64,000 nucleotides of DNA from Methylomonas rapida (GTDB lineage Bacteria > Pseudomonadota > Gammaproteobacteria > Methylococcales > Methylomonadaceae). Below are positions 16,878 through 26,438 of the stretch, one piece after another (the first letter of the stretch is position 1; each line of letters opens with the position of its first letter). The DNA lies in contig NZ_CP113517.1 in the NCBI RefSeq assembly GCF_024360925.2, positions 3,596,001-3,660,000 of the forward strand, read 5' to 3'. The translations under genes and the position numbers were made by a program. The notes under the pieces were generated by a model. That model saw only the letters and a program-made list of their open reading frames with translations. It searched no databases and was not told the DNA's origin.

Positions 16878-16965
16878 GGTTGCTTGCCGGACAGGCCGCC
16901 GTGAATACATCCATGTAGGCTCGACGGCGGCATCCTTGCCGCCGACGCCTGTCCAACAAGCAACC
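16878..16965. repeat. Long imperfect palindrome (88 bp)
   Basis: A 19-nt left arm GGTTGCTTGCCGGACAGGC (16878-16896) pairs with the right arm 16947-16965, with 17 of 19 positions matching. Inside is a second hairpin GGCGGCATCCTTGCCGCC. No coding content. It looks like a small non-autonomous mobile or BIME-like unit between cutA and fxsA. Confidence 0.65.
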
Positions 16966-17075
16966 GCACCCCCACATTTTGCTACTTTCAGAGTAACGTG
17001 CTTTCTTGGCGTTATTGGCTCTTCAAATCGGGTAAACTGATCTTTCATTCGATTTCTACCTTTTTCGAGCTCGCC

Positions 17076-17537
17076 ATGAAAGCCATTCAAATGCTGTTTT
17101 TGTTCGTCCTGATCGTCCCTTTCGTGGAAATTTACCTGCTGATGCAAGTCGGCGGCCTGATCGGTACTTTTCCGACCATATTACTGGTCGTCTTTACTGC
17201 CGCATTGGGCGCCTGGCTGTTGCGCCGACAAGGTTTTGCCACCTGGCAGCGCTTCCAGGCCAGCCTCGCGCAAGGCACCATTCCCGCGTATGAAATGATC
17301 GAAGGACCGATATTGCTGATGGGCGGCGCCTTGTTGTTGACGCCGGGATTTTTCACCGACGCCATGGGTTTTGCTTGCCTGATTCCGGCTTTGCGCCGCA
17401 ACATGGCCCGGTACATCATCGAAAATCACTTGATAGCCAGTGCACAGGGCAGCGGATTCAGGCAATCACCCACTCAAAACAGCCATGTCATCGATGGCGA
17501 ATACAGCAAGAAAGATAGCGATGTTGACACCATCTGA
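17076..17537 (+). CDS. fxsA: FxsA family membrane protein
   Basis: A 153-residue protein beginning MKAIQMLFLFVLIVPFVEIY, with membrane segments FLFVLIVPFVEIYLLMQVGG, TILLVVFTAALGAWLLRR and GPILLMGGALLLTPGFFTD. This is the FxsA signature; overproduction of FxsA in E. coli suppresses phage T7 exclusion by F. The polar tail is variable. The ATG at 17076 is the family start. FxsA often precedes groESL, but here uvrD follows. Confidence 0.88.
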   Translation: MKAIQMLFLFVLIVPFVEIYLLMQVGGLIGTFPTILLVVFTAALGAWLLRRQGFATWQRFQASLAQGTIPAYEMIEGPILLMGGALLLTPGFFTDAMGFACLIPALRRNMARYIIENHLIASAQGSGFRQSPTQNSHVIDGEYSKKDSDVDTI

Positions 17538-17544
17538 ATCCTTA

Positions 17545-17576
17545 GTCCCGCCCGGATCCAGATGGCCGGGACGGCT
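17545..17576. terminator. Possible terminator between fxsA and the DUF2892 gene
   Basis: GTCCCG (17545-17550) pairs with CGGGAC (17567-17572) around a GATCC-containing loop. The following tract GGCTTTATT is poor in T, so function is uncertain. The convergent gene on the other strand ends at 17577. Confidence 0.35.
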
Positions 17577-17852
17577 TTATTGGCCGTCCGTATCGGAGTC
17601 GGTTTCGGTCGCCGCGTCAGCAATCGCTGCCTCGGCATCGGGCTCTAATGTGCTTTTGCCGAAGCCGGAATAAGCCGGGCACCAGCCAAAATAACTGGTT
17701 CCCACTAACCCCAAGCCAACCAGCAATAACAATACTTTCGCGGTAAACAAGGATACAGCCAGCAGTACGACGCCGGATACCATGCGGACTTTTTTGTCCT
17801 TGGCACCCAAGTTGTATTCAAATTTGACCATGCGTTTATAATCGAAGCTCAT
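17577..17852 (-). CDS. DUF2892 (YgaP-like) inner-membrane protein
   Basis: A 91-residue protein with the DUF2892 pattern (NLGAKDKKVRMVSGVVLLAV, then LLLLVGLGLVGTSYFGWCPA), two membrane helices and a tail rich in Ala, Asp and Thr. The domain also forms the C-terminus of rhodanese YgaP. Function unknown. ATG at 17852 with AGAGGG upstream; a TTG six bases earlier is not needed. Convergent with fxsA. Confidence 0.75.
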   Translation of the reverse strand: MSFDYKRMVKFEYNLGAKDKKVRMVSGVVLLAVSLFTAKVLLLLVGLGLVGTSYFGWCPAYSGFGKSTLEPDAEAAIADAATETDSDTDGQ

Positions 17853-17950
17853 TTCCAACCCTCTATGTGTAATATTTTATTATCCTGACGTAAGGCTTTC
17901 CCTTAAAAGGGATGCAAATATACACAGCTCATTGAAATCTGCAAATAAAA

Positions 17951-20119
17951 ATGGATGTCTCAACCATCATCGCCCCTTTGAACGATGCCCAGCGCCTGGC
18001 CGTTTCCGCGCCCAATCAAGCCATGCTGGTTTTGGCCGGCGCCGGCAGCGGCAAAACCCGTGTATTGGTGCACCGCATCGCCTGGCATATCAAGATCAAT
18101 CAAATTTCGCCCTTCCACATTCTGGCGGTCACGTTCACCAACAAGGCTGCCAACGAAATGCGCGAACGCATCGAAAACATGCTGGAAATTTCGGCCCGCG
18201 CGATGTGGATAGGCACCTTCCACGGCCTGGCCCACCGCTTGCTGCGCCAGCATGTCGAGCAAGCCAAACTGCCGGCCAATTTTCAGGTCATGGACAGCGA
18301 CGACCAGCTCCGCCTGATCAAGCGCCTGCTGAAAAACCTGAACATCGATGAAACCAAATGGCCGCCCAAGCAGGTGCAATGGTTCATCAACGCACAAAAG
18401 GAAGAAGGCATCCGCGCCCGCCACATGCACGAAAGCGGCGATTTTTACCAACGCCAGATGCTGACGGTTTACAAGGCCTATGAGGATCTTTGCGACCGCT
18501 CAGGTCTAGTCGATTTTGCCGAACTGCTGCTGCGCGCCCATGAACTGCTGCGCGACAACGAGGATTTGCTGCATTTTTATCGACAGCGCTTCCAGCAAGT
18601 ACATGTCGACGAATTCCAGGACACCAATACCATACAATATGCCTGGCTCAGGCTCCTGACCGAAGGCAACGACAACCTGTTCGTGGTCGGCGACGACGAC
18701 CAATCGATTTACGGCTGGCGCGGCGCCAAGATAGAAAACATCTTCAACTTCCAGAAACACTATCCCAACCACCAAGTGGTGCGGCTGGAACAAAACTACC
18801 GCTCCACCGGGCACATCTTGAAAGCCGCCAACACGCTGATCGCCAACAACGAAGCCCGCATGGGCAAGGAATTGTGGACCGATGCCGGCGAGGGCCTGCC
18901 GATTTCGTTGTACTCGGCCTTCAACGAACAGGACGAAGCCTATTTCGTGGTCGAGAAAATCAAGCAATGGGTCAACGACGGCGGTCTGCGCCGCGACGTA
19001 GCAATCCTGTATCGTTCCAACGCCCAATCCCGCCAGTTCGAGGAACGCCTGATGACCACCGGCACGCCTTACCGGGTCTATGGCGGCTTGCGCTTCTTCG
19101 AGCGCATGGAAATCAAGAACGCCCTGGCCTATTTGCGGCTGGCCAATCACCATGACGATGATGCCTCGTTCGAGCGCATCGTCAACACGCCGACGCGCGG
19201 CATCGGCGCCAAAACCCTGGACGACATGCGCATTCTGGCCCGTGAGCAAAACTTGTCGCTGTGGCAGGCGTCCGTGCGCATGCTCGACGAAAACCGCCTG
19301 CCGCCACGCGCCGGCAATGCTTTAAAAGGTTTTTTGAACCTGATCCTGCAATTGGGCGGCGAAACCCTGGAATTGCCCTTGCACGAAACCGTCAAGCTCG
19401 TCGTCGAAAAAAGCGGCCTGATCGAGCTGTATAAAAAGGAGAAGCAGGATAAAGGCGAAGCGCGGGTGGAAAACCTGGAAGAACTGGTCAACGCCGCCCG
19501 TTTGTTCGATGCCGACAGCCTGAACGAGGAAAACCTCAGCGAGGTCGATTTGTTCTTGACCCACGCCGCGCTGGAAGCCGGCGAAATGCAAGGCGAAGTC
19601 GACGAAGACTGCGTGCAGTTGATGACCTTGCATTCGGCCAAGGGACTGGAATTCAAGCTGGTGTTCATGGTCGGCATGGAAGAAGGCCTGTTCCCATCGC
19701 AACAAGCCACCGACGATCCAGGCCGCCTGCAGGAAGAACGCCGGCTTTGCTACGTCGGCATCACCCGCGCGATGGAACAGCTTTATCTGACTCACGCCGA
19801 ATCTCGCAGGCTATACGGCAAGGACAACTACCCGAGGCCGTCAAGATTCCTGCGCGAAATACCACCCGAATCGATACAGGAAATCCGCCTGCGCGCGCAA
19901 GTCACCCGCCCCGCCGCCACCTTCAACAGCACGCTGGGCAATAGCACCCAAACCGCCGGCCGCTACCGCATGGGGCAAAGCGTCAGGCACGAAAAATTCG
20001 GCGAAGGCGTGGTGCTGCAAACCGAAGGCGAAGGCGACCAGAAAAAAGTGCAAATCAATTTCCGCAACGCCGGCATCAAATGGTTGATGTTGGCTTATGC
20101 GAAGCTGGAAACGCTATAG
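17951..20119 (+). CDS. uvrD: DNA helicase II UvrD
   Basis: A 722-residue SF1A helicase very similar to E. coli UvrD along its whole length: Walker A LAGAGSGKTRVLVHRIAW, motif Ia TFTNKAANEMRERI, motif II VDEFQDTN, motif III VVGDDDQSIYGWRGAKIEN, motif IV EQNYRS, motif V LMTLHSAKGLEF and motif VI ITRAMEQLYL. The C-terminal Tudor-like part (GQSVRHEKFGEGVVL) is intact. It unwinds DNA 3' to 5' in mismatch and excision repair and clears RecA filaments. Monocistronic by position. Confidence 0.97.
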   Translation: MDVSTIIAPLNDAQRLAVSAPNQAMLVLAGAGSGKTRVLVHRIAWHIKINQISPFHILAVTFTNKAANEMRERIENMLEISARAMWIGTFHGLAHRLLRQHVEQAKLPANFQVMDSDDQLRLIKRLLKNLNIDETKWPPKQVQWFINAQKEEGIRARHMHESGDFYQRQMLTVYKAYEDLCDRSGLVDFAELLLRAHELLRDNEDLLHFYRQRFQQVHVDEFQDTNTIQYAWLRLLTEGNDNLFVVGDDDQSIYGWRGAKIENIFNFQKHYPNHQVVRLEQNYRSTGHILKAANTLIANNEARMGKELWTDAGEGLPISLYSAFNEQDEAYFVVEKIKQWVNDGGLRRDVAILYRSNAQSRQFEERLMTTGTPYRVYGGLRFFERMEIKNALAYLRLANHHDDDASFERIVNTPTRGIGAKTLDDMRILAREQNLSLWQASVRMLDENRLPPRAGNALKGFLNLILQLGGETLELPLHETVKLVVEKSGLIELYKKEKQDKGEARVENLEELVNAARLFDADSLNEENLSEVDLFLTHAALEAGEMQGEVDEDCVQLMTLHSAKGLEFKLVFMVGMEEGLFPSQQATDDPGRLQEERRLCYVGITRAMEQLYLTHAESRRLYGKDNYPRPSRFLREIPPESIQEIRLRAQVTRPAATFNSTLGNSTQTAGRYRMGQSVRHEKFGEGVVLQTEGEGDQKKVQINFRNAGIKWLMLAYAKLETL

Positions 20120-20142
20120 GCAAGGCTCATCTTGCCTTGATC

Positions 20143-20210
20143 GTGCAATAGCTGAAGCTATTGCACGCCATATCCAAAAGATGCATGGAGAAAAAAGCTT
20201 CAGCTTTTTT
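20143..20210. repeat. Multi-hairpin palindromic repeat, copy 2
   Basis: Hairpin A has perfect 11-nt arms GTGCAATAGCT and AGCTATTGCAC around GA (20143-20166). After a spacer with a TCC...GGA pairing comes hairpin B, AAAAAAGCT and AGCTTTTTT around TC (20191-20210). The order is the reverse of copies 1 and 3, so this copy is inverted. It lies 24 bases after uvrD. Confidence 0.85.
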
Positions 20211-20465
20211 GTGGGGATACGTCAAACGCAACGATCAAGCTCCAATGGCCATCAATTTCATCAACCAGGCTGCAATCAGCGTGGTTGCCACTGCGGCTTT
20301 ATGCTGCTTGGATGTCATTTTTACTCTGAAGGTCACCGTGGTGAGCTACGCACAGTCGCGATGCGAAGTCTATTGTCGCGACGAGGCGGCGCTCCTACAG
20401 AAAACGTTTCGACCGCGCTCAGGACAGATTTTGTGCCTTTCGTAGACCAAAGTTTTTTCTGGAAT
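20211..20465. other. Intergenic region without a gene
   Basis: Between uvrD and pyk there is no supported gene. A part of the CGTCGCTCCTACA palindrome family lies at 20351-20398, and the pyk terminator begins at 20466. Confidence 0.6.
20351..20398. repeat. CGTCGCTCCTACA palindrome family, partial copy
   Basis: AGTCGCGATGCGAAG faces GTCGCGACGAGGCGGCGCTC and CTACAG. It shares TCGCGACGAGGCG and GCTCCTACAG with the longer copies at 37838 and 38614. The left half is degraded. Confidence 0.6.
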
Positions 20466-20497
20466 AAAAAAAGGCGCCGTTAGCACGACGCCTTTTT
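20466..20497 (-). terminator. Intrinsic terminator of pyk
   Basis: Minus strand: AAAAAGGCGTCGT, loop GCTA, ACGGCGCC, then TTTTTTT. A strong rho-independent terminator 22 bases after the pyk stop codon. Confidence 0.88.
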
Positions 20498-20518
20498 CAG
20501 TTCAAGGACACGGAAAAA

Positions 20519-21955
20519 TCAATCTTCCATGACGTTGATGACTTTCAGCGAGTTGGTACCGCCACTGGCGCCGGCCAGGTCTCCCTTGGTCCGGATCAAG
20601 GCATCGCCCGGCTTCACGACACCGCGTTTTTTCAAGGCATTGATCAGGCTTTGCGTGACGCTTGGAGACTCCATCTTCTCTTTGGAAAATGGAATCGGGA
20701 AAACGCCTTTATACAGGGTCACCCGGCCCAAAGTGCGTTCATTGTTACTGAAAGCAAAGATCGGTAGTTCCGAGTTGATCCGAGACATCCACAGCGGAGT
20801 AGAACCCGATTCCGTCAACGAGGCGACGCCGGCAATTTCGGTATGGTTCGCCATATACATGGCCGCCATCGCGATCGCTTCGTCGATACGATTGAACTTA
20901 TCGGTCATCCGGTGCATGGACTTCGTCACGCTCGGCTGCTTTTCGGTTTCCAGACAGATCCGCACCATGGCTTGCACGGTTTTGACCGGATGCTTGCCGG
21001 ATGCGGTTTCCGCGGACAACATGATCGCATCGGTACCATCGACGATCGCGTTGGCGACGTCGAACACTTCCGCACGGGTCGGAATCGGGTTTTCGATCAT
21101 CGACTCCATCATCTGCGTCGCGGTAATCACGGCCCGGTTCAACTCGCGCGAACGGTTGATCAGGTGTTTTTGCGCCGCCGGCAGATTGGCGTCGCCGATT
21201 TCCACACCCAAGTCACCGCGCGCGACCATGATCGCGTCGGAGGCCAGGATGATCTCGTCGATGACCTCCATCGCTTCGGCACGCTCGACTTTGGCCACGA
21301 GGCCGGCATAACAACCTTGCGCTTCCAGCAGACTGCGCGCCTCGTGCATGTCTTCGGCGGTACGCGGGAAGGAAATCGCCACATAGTCGGCATCGATCAC
21401 CGCAATGGTTTTGATGTCCTCCTTGTCCTTGTCGGTCAGAGCCGCTGCCGACAAACCGCCACCCAACAGGTTGATACCCTTGTTGTTGGACAAATCCCCG
21501 CCCACCACGACAGTGGTGTTGACGCGGGTATTGTTTTCGACATTGACCACGTCCAGCACGACACGGCCGTCGTCGAGCAACAGGCGAGTACCCGGCTTGA
21601 CTTCGCGCGCCAACGGTTCATAGCTGATGCCGACTTGCGTGTTGTCGCCGTCCAATTTGCCCAGATTGATGTCCAACGCAAAGGCCTGGCCTTCTTCCAG
21701 CCAGACTTTGTTTTCCTTGAAACGCTCGATGCGGATCTTCGGGCCTTGCAGGTCGGCCAGAATGCCGACCCGGCGACCGGTTTTCTTGCTCAATTCCCGA
21801 ACCCGGTTGGCGCGATCGATATGATCCTGCGCCGAACCGTGCGAGAAATTCAACCTGACCACGTCGATACCGGCCTCGAACAAAGCTTCGAGCACGCCCG
21901 GCTTGTCCGTGGCAGGCCCCAGCGTGGCCAGGATTTTGGTTCTTCTTAACAGCAT
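20519..21955 (-). CDS. pyk: Pyruvate kinase
   Basis: A 478-residue protein (MLLRRTKILATLGPATDKPG) with catalytic-domain motifs VRLNFSHGSAQDHIDRA, LADLQGPKIRIERF and MVARGDLGVEIGDANLPAAQ, then ATQMMESMIENPIPTRAEV and AIMLSAETASGKHP. It makes pyruvate and ATP from phosphoenolpyruvate and ADP. Sequence style is of the PykA (type II) group. It starts nine bases after the gap stop codon, so the two form one glycolytic operon. Confidence 0.97.
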   Translation of the reverse strand: MLLRRTKILATLGPATDKPGVLEALFEAGIDVVRLNFSHGSAQDHIDRANRVRELSKKTGRRVGILADLQGPKIRIERFKENKVWLEEGQAFALDINLGKLDGDNTQVGISYEPLAREVKPGTRLLLDDGRVVLDVVNVENNTRVNTTVVVGGDLSNNKGINLLGGGLSAAALTDKDKEDIKTIAVIDADYVAISFPRTAEDMHEARSLLEAQGCYAGLVAKVERAEAMEVIDEIILASDAIMVARGDLGVEIGDANLPAAQKHLINRSRELNRAVITATQMMESMIENPIPTRAEVFDVANAIVDGTDAIMLSAETASGKHPVKTVQAMVRICLETEKQPSVTKSMHRMTDKFNRIDEAIAMAAMYMANHTEIAGVASLTESGSTPLWMSRINSELPIFAFSNNERTLGRVTLYKGVFPIPFSKEKMESPSVTQSLINALKKRGVVKPGDALIRTKGDLAGASGGTNSLKVINVMED

Positions 21956-21964
21956 GTATATCCC

Positions 21965-22978
21965 TTATTTGGCGTTATGCAAAGCAACGGTGGTGTCCAG
22001 CATACGGTTTGAGAAACCCCACTCGTTGTCGTACCAAGATAAGACTTTGACGAAGTTGCCCGCGGTCACTTTGGTCAATGAAGACTCATAAATGGAAGAA
22101 TGCGGATTGTGGTTGAAGTCCATGGACACCAGTGGCTCGTCGTTGACGGCCAGAATGCCTTTCAGAGAACCCGCGGCCGCTTCTTTCAAGATGCTGTCGA
22201 TTTCTTCCTTGCTGGTGTTGCGCGAAGCCTGGAAGCACAGGTCAACCACGGATACGTTGATGGTCGGCACGCGCATCGCGAAACCGTCCAGTTTGCCCAC
22301 CATTTCCGGCAATACCAAACCTACTGCGGCTGCGGCGCCGGTTTTGGTCGGAATCATCGATTGAGTCGCTGAACGGGCACGGCGCAAGTCGCTGTGATAA
22401 ACGTCGGTCAGCACTTGGTCGTTGGTGTAAGCGTGAATGGTGGTCATCAAACCGTGATCCACGCCAATAGTGTCCATCAAAGGTTTGACCAGTGGCGCCA
22501 AGCAGTTGGTGGTGCAAGAGGCGTTGGAAATAACGGTGTCTGACGCTTTCAAGGTGTTGTGGTTGACGCCGTAAACGATGGTCGCGTCGACATCGTTGCC
22601 ACCTGGCGCGGAAATGATGACTTTTTTGGCGCCGGCTTGAATGTGCGCGGAAGCCTTGGCTTTGCTGGTAAAGAAACCGGTGCATTCATGCACCACGTCG
22701 ACCCCCAATTCGCCCCAAGGCAGTTTCGCAGGATCGCGTTCCGCGAAAACGCGGATTTTGTCGCCGTTGATCACGATATAGTCGCCATCAACCGATACGT
22801 CGAACGGGAATTTGCCGTGAACGGTGTCGTATTTGGTCAAATGCGCGTTGGTTTTGGAGTCGCCCAGATCATTGATGGCCACGACTTGAATTTCATTGGT
22901 TCTGCCTGATTCGTACAACGCGCGCATCACATTGCGTCCGATACGACCGTAACCGTTAATTGCAACTTTAATTGCCAT
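21965..22978 (-). CDS. gap: Glyceraldehyde-3-phosphate dehydrogenase
   Basis: A 337-residue type I enzyme starting [20 protein letters not shown]. The NAD-binding fold is followed by the catalytic [18 protein letters not shown] (nucleophile Cys) and HAYTNDQVL with the assisting His; [14 protein letters not shown] closes the C-terminus. It oxidises glyceraldehyde-3-phosphate to 1,3-bisphosphoglycerate. The ATG at 22978 is the family start; the frame extends 36 residues further but that part is unrelated to GAPDH. Promoter in the divergent space shared with def. Confidence 0.97.
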   Translation of the reverse strand: MAIKVAINGYGRIGRNVMRALYESGRTNEIQVVAINDLGDSKTNAHLTKYDTVHGKFPFDVSVDGDYIVINGDKIRVFAERDPAKLPWGELGVDVVHECTGFFTSKAKASAHIQAGAKKVIISAPGGNDVDATIVYGVNHNTLKASDTVISNASCTTNCLAPLVKPLMDTIGVDHGLMTTIHAYTNDQVLTDVYHSDLRRARSATQSMIPTKTGAAAAVGLVLPEMVGKLDGFAMRVPTINVSVVDLCFQASRNTSKEEIDSILKEAAAGSLKGILAVNDEPLVSMDFNHNPHSSIYESSLTKVTAGNFVKVLSWYDNEWGFSNRMLDTTVALHNAK

Positions 22979-23172
22979 AGAGTGTTCTCCGGGATGAGAG
23001 TGAAAGACTGGGGTGAATAAATTGACACCAGGAGCGCCAAAAATAGCCTGGATTGTAGCAAATAGCGGTTCAAAACGTCCAGACAAGCCGTGTGATAATT
23101 TCCCTCGCTGGTTTCGGATTTGGGCAAAACCGGATAAAATCGCACCATTGCATTCAGTTAGCGGAGTAATAG

Positions 23173-23679
23173 GTGAGCATTTTAACGATTCTGGAATTTC
23201 CTGATAAACGGTTGCGCACGGTAGCCAAGGAAGTCCCTCAAGTCGATGCCGAAATCAAGACCTTGGTCGATGACATGCTGGAAACCATGTATGCCGCCAA
23301 AGGCGTAGGCCTGGCGGCAACCCAGGTCAATGTGCACAAACGCGTGATCGTCATGGACGTCAGCGAAGACAAAAACGAGCCCATCTGCCTGATCAATCCG
23401 CAAATCATCGAAAAGGACGGCGTGGAGGAATCCGAGGAAGGCTGCCTGTCGGTGCCGGGTTTCTTCGAAAAAGTCAGCCGGGCCGAACACATCAAAGTCA
23501 AAGCCTTGAACCGCGACGGCGAAAGCTTTGAAATGGAAGCCCGCGATTTGCTGGCGGTTTGCATCCAGCACGAAATGGATCACCTGGAAGGTAAATTGTT
23601 TGTCGATTACCTGTCGGCATTCAAACGCAACCGCATCAAAAACAAGCTGGAAAAAATCCACCACCAACAAGGCCGCTAG
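23173..23679 (+). CDS. def: Peptide deformylase
   Basis: A 168-residue protein from a GTG start ([20 protein letters not shown]). The three deformylase motifs are present: [17 protein letters not shown] with the metal-binding Cys, and [12 protein letters not shown] with the two His ligands and catalytic Glu. It removes the formyl group from new proteins. GTG is accepted because AGTAATAG lies just upstream and the family starts here. It is followed by fmt after eight bases. Confidence 0.97.
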   Translation: MSILTILEFPDKRLRTVAKEVPQVDAEIKTLVDDMLETMYAAKGVGLAATQVNVHKRVIVMDVSEDKNEPICLINPQIIEKDGVEESEEGCLSVPGFFEKVSRAEHIKVKALNRDGESFEMEARDLLAVCIQHEMDHLEGKLFVDYLSAFKRNRIKNKLEKIHHQQGR

Positions 23680-23687
23680 GAAAGCCC

Positions 23688-24614
23688 ATGAAAATCGTTT
23701 TTGCAGGTACGCCGGAATTTGCGGTACCCACGTTGCAAGCCTTGCTGGACTCGCCATTCGAAGTCTGCGCCGTCTATACCCAGCCCGACCGTCCTGCCGG
23801 CCGTGGCCGCAAACTCGCGGCCAGCCCCGTCAAGCAATTGGCTCAGACGCATGAGATTCCGGTTTATCAGCCGGAGAACTTCAAACAAACCGAATCCCTG
23901 ACGGACTTGGCGACGCTGAACCCCGATTTACTGGTGGTCGTGGCCTATGGCCTGATCTTGCCGCAAAGCGTGCTGGATATCCCCCGCCTCGGCTGCATCA
24001 ACGTGCACGGCTCATTACTGCCCCGCTGGCGCGGTGCGGCGCCAATCCACCGCGCCCTGATGGCCGGCGACGAAAAAACCGGCATCACCATCATGAAAGT
24101 GGTGAAAAAACTCGATGCCGGCGACATGCTATTGAAAATGGAATGTCCGATCGAGGCCAGCGACACGTCGAGCAGTCTGCACGACCGCCTGGCGCAAATG
24201 GGCGCCGAAGGCTTGCTCAAAGTCGTCGAACAATACCAGCATGGCAACGTCCACGCCGAGCCACAAGACGAATCCCAAGTGACTTACGCACACAAGCTGG
24301 AAAAACACGAATCCGAATTGGACTGGAGCCAATCCGCCGCAGAACTGGACCGCAAGATTCGCGGCCTGAACGCCTGGCCCGTCGCGCAAACCCGATTCAA
24401 GGGCGATGTGTTGAGGGTCTGGAACAGCGCGCTGGTCAGCCGCTCGATTTCAGGCGAGGCCGGCACGATCGATTGCGCGGAACACGCATTGGACGTGATC
24501 ACCGGCAATGGCGTGATTCGCTTATTGGAAGTGCAGCTTCCCGGCGGCAAACGCATAGCCGGCAAGGACTTTTTGAATGCCCATCCGGCCGCCGGCGTGA
24601 AGTTGGGCTTATGA
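23688..24614 (+). CDS. fmt: Methionyl-tRNA formyltransferase
   Basis: A 308-residue protein: MKIVFAGTPEFAVPTLQALL, QPDRPAGRGRKLAASPVKQL, and the catalytic region INVHGSLLPRWRGAAPIHRA (Asn and His) with MKVVKKLDAGDMLL (Asp). The C-terminal tRNA-binding domain ends in GKDFLNAHPAAGVKLGL. It formylates initiator Met-tRNA. Second gene of def-fmt-rsmB; its stop overlaps the rsmB ATG. Confidence 0.97.
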   Translation: MKIVFAGTPEFAVPTLQALLDSPFEVCAVYTQPDRPAGRGRKLAASPVKQLAQTHEIPVYQPENFKQTESLTDLATLNPDLLVVVAYGLILPQSVLDIPRLGCINVHGSLLPRWRGAAPIHRALMAGDEKTGITIMKVVKKLDAGDMLLKMECPIEASDTSSSLHDRLAQMGAEGLLKVVEQYQHGNVHAEPQDESQVTYAHKLEKHESELDWSQSAAELDRKIRGLNAWPVAQTRFKGDVLRVWNSALVSRSISGEAGTIDCAEHALDVITGNGVIRLLEVQLPGGKRIAGKDFLNAHPAAGVKLGL

Positions 24615-25900
24615 ATCTACGCGGTTGCGCCGCCAAAATCCTGGCCCACGTCATCAGCGACGGTCAATCGCTGACGGCAGCACTCGATAACCATCTCGGC
24701 AAAATTCATAATCCGCAGGACAGAGCTTTCGTGCAGGCGGCCTGCTATGGCGTGATTCGGCATTATTTCACGCTGGACCATGAACTGAATCAGCTGCTCG
24801 GCAAACCGCTGAAGCAAAAGGATGGCGACATCAAAGCTTTGCTATTGATAGGCCTTTACCAATTGCAGTATATGCGGGTCAAACCGCACGCCGCCGTTTC
24901 CGAAACCGTAGCCGCCACCAAACACAAGCCTTGGGCCAAATCGCTGGTCAACGCCATCCTCAGAAACTATCTGCGCGCCGCCGAAACCCTGCAAACAGCT
25001 TGCCAATCCAGCCCCGAGGCCCGCTTGAATCATCCGGACTGGCTGATTCGCCAGGTCGAGCAATGCTGGCCAGACCAGGCTAACGCCATCCTGAACGCCA
25101 ACGATCAAGCGCCGCCGATGGCCTTGCGCGTCAATCGGCTGCAAGGTAGCCGGGACGATTATCTGGCTACGCTCAATCAGCATGGCATAGGCGCACAAAC
25201 CGTCAATTTTTGCGACTCCGCGCTGATCCTCGATCAACCCTTGAGCGTCGAACAACTGCCCGGCTTTCGCGAAGGCCGGGTTTCGGTACAGGATGTGGCC
25301 GCGCAACTGGCGGCCGAATTACTCGATGTACAACCTGGGCAAAGTGTTCTGGACCTGTGCGCCGCTCCCGGCGGAAAAACGGCCGCCATACTGGAACGCC
25401 AACCCGAGTTAAAATCCCTGCTGGCCATCGATGTAGACGACAAACGCCTGCAACGCGTGACGGACAATTTGCAGCGCTTGCGCTTGAAGGCCGAAATCCT
25501 GGCCGCCGACGCCAGTCAAGACTGGGCCGGCGACCGTCGCTTCGACCGCATTCTGCTCGACGCCCCCTGCTCCGGGTTTGGCGTCATACGCCGCCATCCC
25601 GACATTAAATTGCTGCGCCGCGACAGCGACATCGCCACGCTACAAACCCTGCAAGCCAAAATCCTCGACGCCGCCTGGCGTTTGCTGGCGCCGGGCGGGA
25701 TATTGCTGTACGCCACCTGCTCGATACTGAAGCAGGAAAACGAGCAACAGATCGGCCAGTTCCTGAAAAATCATGCCGATGCCATGGAGCTGCCCATCGC
25801 CGCCGCATGGGGCCAGGCCCGCCCTCACGGCCGGCAAATTCTGACGGGCAGCTGGCAGATGGATGGATTCTACTATGCCAAGATCGGCAAGCGCCTTTAG
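24611..25900 (+). CDS. rsmB: 16S rRNA (cytosine-C5)-methyltransferase RsmB
   Basis: A 429-residue protein starting MNLRGCAAKILAHVISDGQS. The N-terminal NusB-like domain (about 1-135) is followed by an AdoMet domain: VLDLCAAPGGKTAAILERQP, DAPCSGFGVIRRHPDIKLLR with the releasing Cys, and LLYATCSILKQENEQQIGQF with the nucleophile Cys. It methylates C967 of 16S rRNA. The ATG overlaps the fmt stop (ATGA). The open frame reaches back to 24143, but that part is fmt read in another phase. Confidence 0.96.
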   Translation: MNLRGCAAKILAHVISDGQSLTAALDNHLGKIHNPQDRAFVQAACYGVIRHYFTLDHELNQLLGKPLKQKDGDIKALLLIGLYQLQYMRVKPHAAVSETVAATKHKPWAKSLVNAILRNYLRAAETLQTACQSSPEARLNHPDWLIRQVEQCWPDQANAILNANDQAPPMALRVNRLQGSRDDYLATLNQHGIGAQTVNFCDSALILDQPLSVEQLPGFREGRVSVQDVAAQLAAELLDVQPGQSVLDLCAAPGGKTAAILERQPELKSLLAIDVDDKRLQRVTDNLQRLRLKAEILAADASQDWAGDRRFDRILLDAPCSGFGVIRRHPDIKLLRRDSDIATLQTLQAKILDAAWRLLAPGGILLYATCSILKQENEQQIGQFLKNHADAMELPIAAAWGQARPHGRQILTGSWQMDGFYYAKIGKRL

Positions 25901-26438
25901 CACTGGACTTTTCGTCTGTCTGGCGTTTTTGCCGCTGTTGGCCCATGCGGACACGCCTTCCATCCGCATCCGCCAGGCCAGCCTGATCGAAGCCGGGGAA
26001 AATTTGGCGGTTCAGGCAGACATCCATTACCAGCTCAGCAATACCGCCAAGGATGCCCTGCACAAGGGCCTGCCGCTGACCTGGCGCGTGTTGATCGAAA
26101 TTCGCGAAACCGGAAGCCTCCGGGATCGCACCGTTCACAGGCAAGAACTCCCCTACCGTTTGCGCTTTCACGCCTTGCTGAATCAATACGAGGTTTCGAC
26201 GCTGGTGGAACGTAGCGAAATGTTTTTAACCCTCAATGCAGCCTTGAGCTACATGTCCGGCCTGCACGATGCCCAGCCGATTGCCCCCGCCTTGCTTCAA
26301 GCCGGCCGGCATTACCTCCTGGCCATCAAGTCCCGCTTCGACCGCGAATCATTGCCGGTGCCGCTGCGCCCTTTCGCCTACCTGGACTCTCAATGGTTTC
26401 TTTCCAGTGATTGGTATCTATGGCCCATTCCAAGATAA
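25875..26438 (+). CDS. DUF4390 exported protein
   Basis: A protein of about 187 residues with a signal peptide (FSTGLFVCLAFLPLLAHA) and a DUF4390 domain (SIRIRQASLIEAGENLAVQA ... YLDSQWFLSSDWYLWPI). The family is predicted periplasmic with no known function, and regularly lies between rsmB and ntrY. It overlaps both neighbours. The ATG at 25875 is preferred; one at 25863 gives four more residues. Confidence 0.8.
   Translation: MPRSASAFSTGLFVCLAFLPLLAHADTPSIRIRQASLIEAGENLAVQADIHYQLSNTAKDALHKGLPLTWRVLIEIRETGSLRDRTVHRQELPYRLRFHALLNQYEVSTLVERSEMFLTLNAALSYMSGLHDAQPIAPALLQAGRHYLLAIKSRFDRESLPVPLRPFAYLDSQWFLSSDWYLWPIPR

Noticed and set aside
20843..21949. 368-codon plus-strand open frame across pyk
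   Set aside because: Antisense shadow of pyruvate kinase; His- and Arg-rich translation typical of shadows.
24143..24610. N-terminal extension of rsmB
   Set aside because: It is fmt read out of frame; the RsmB family starts at the ATG overlapping the fmt stop.
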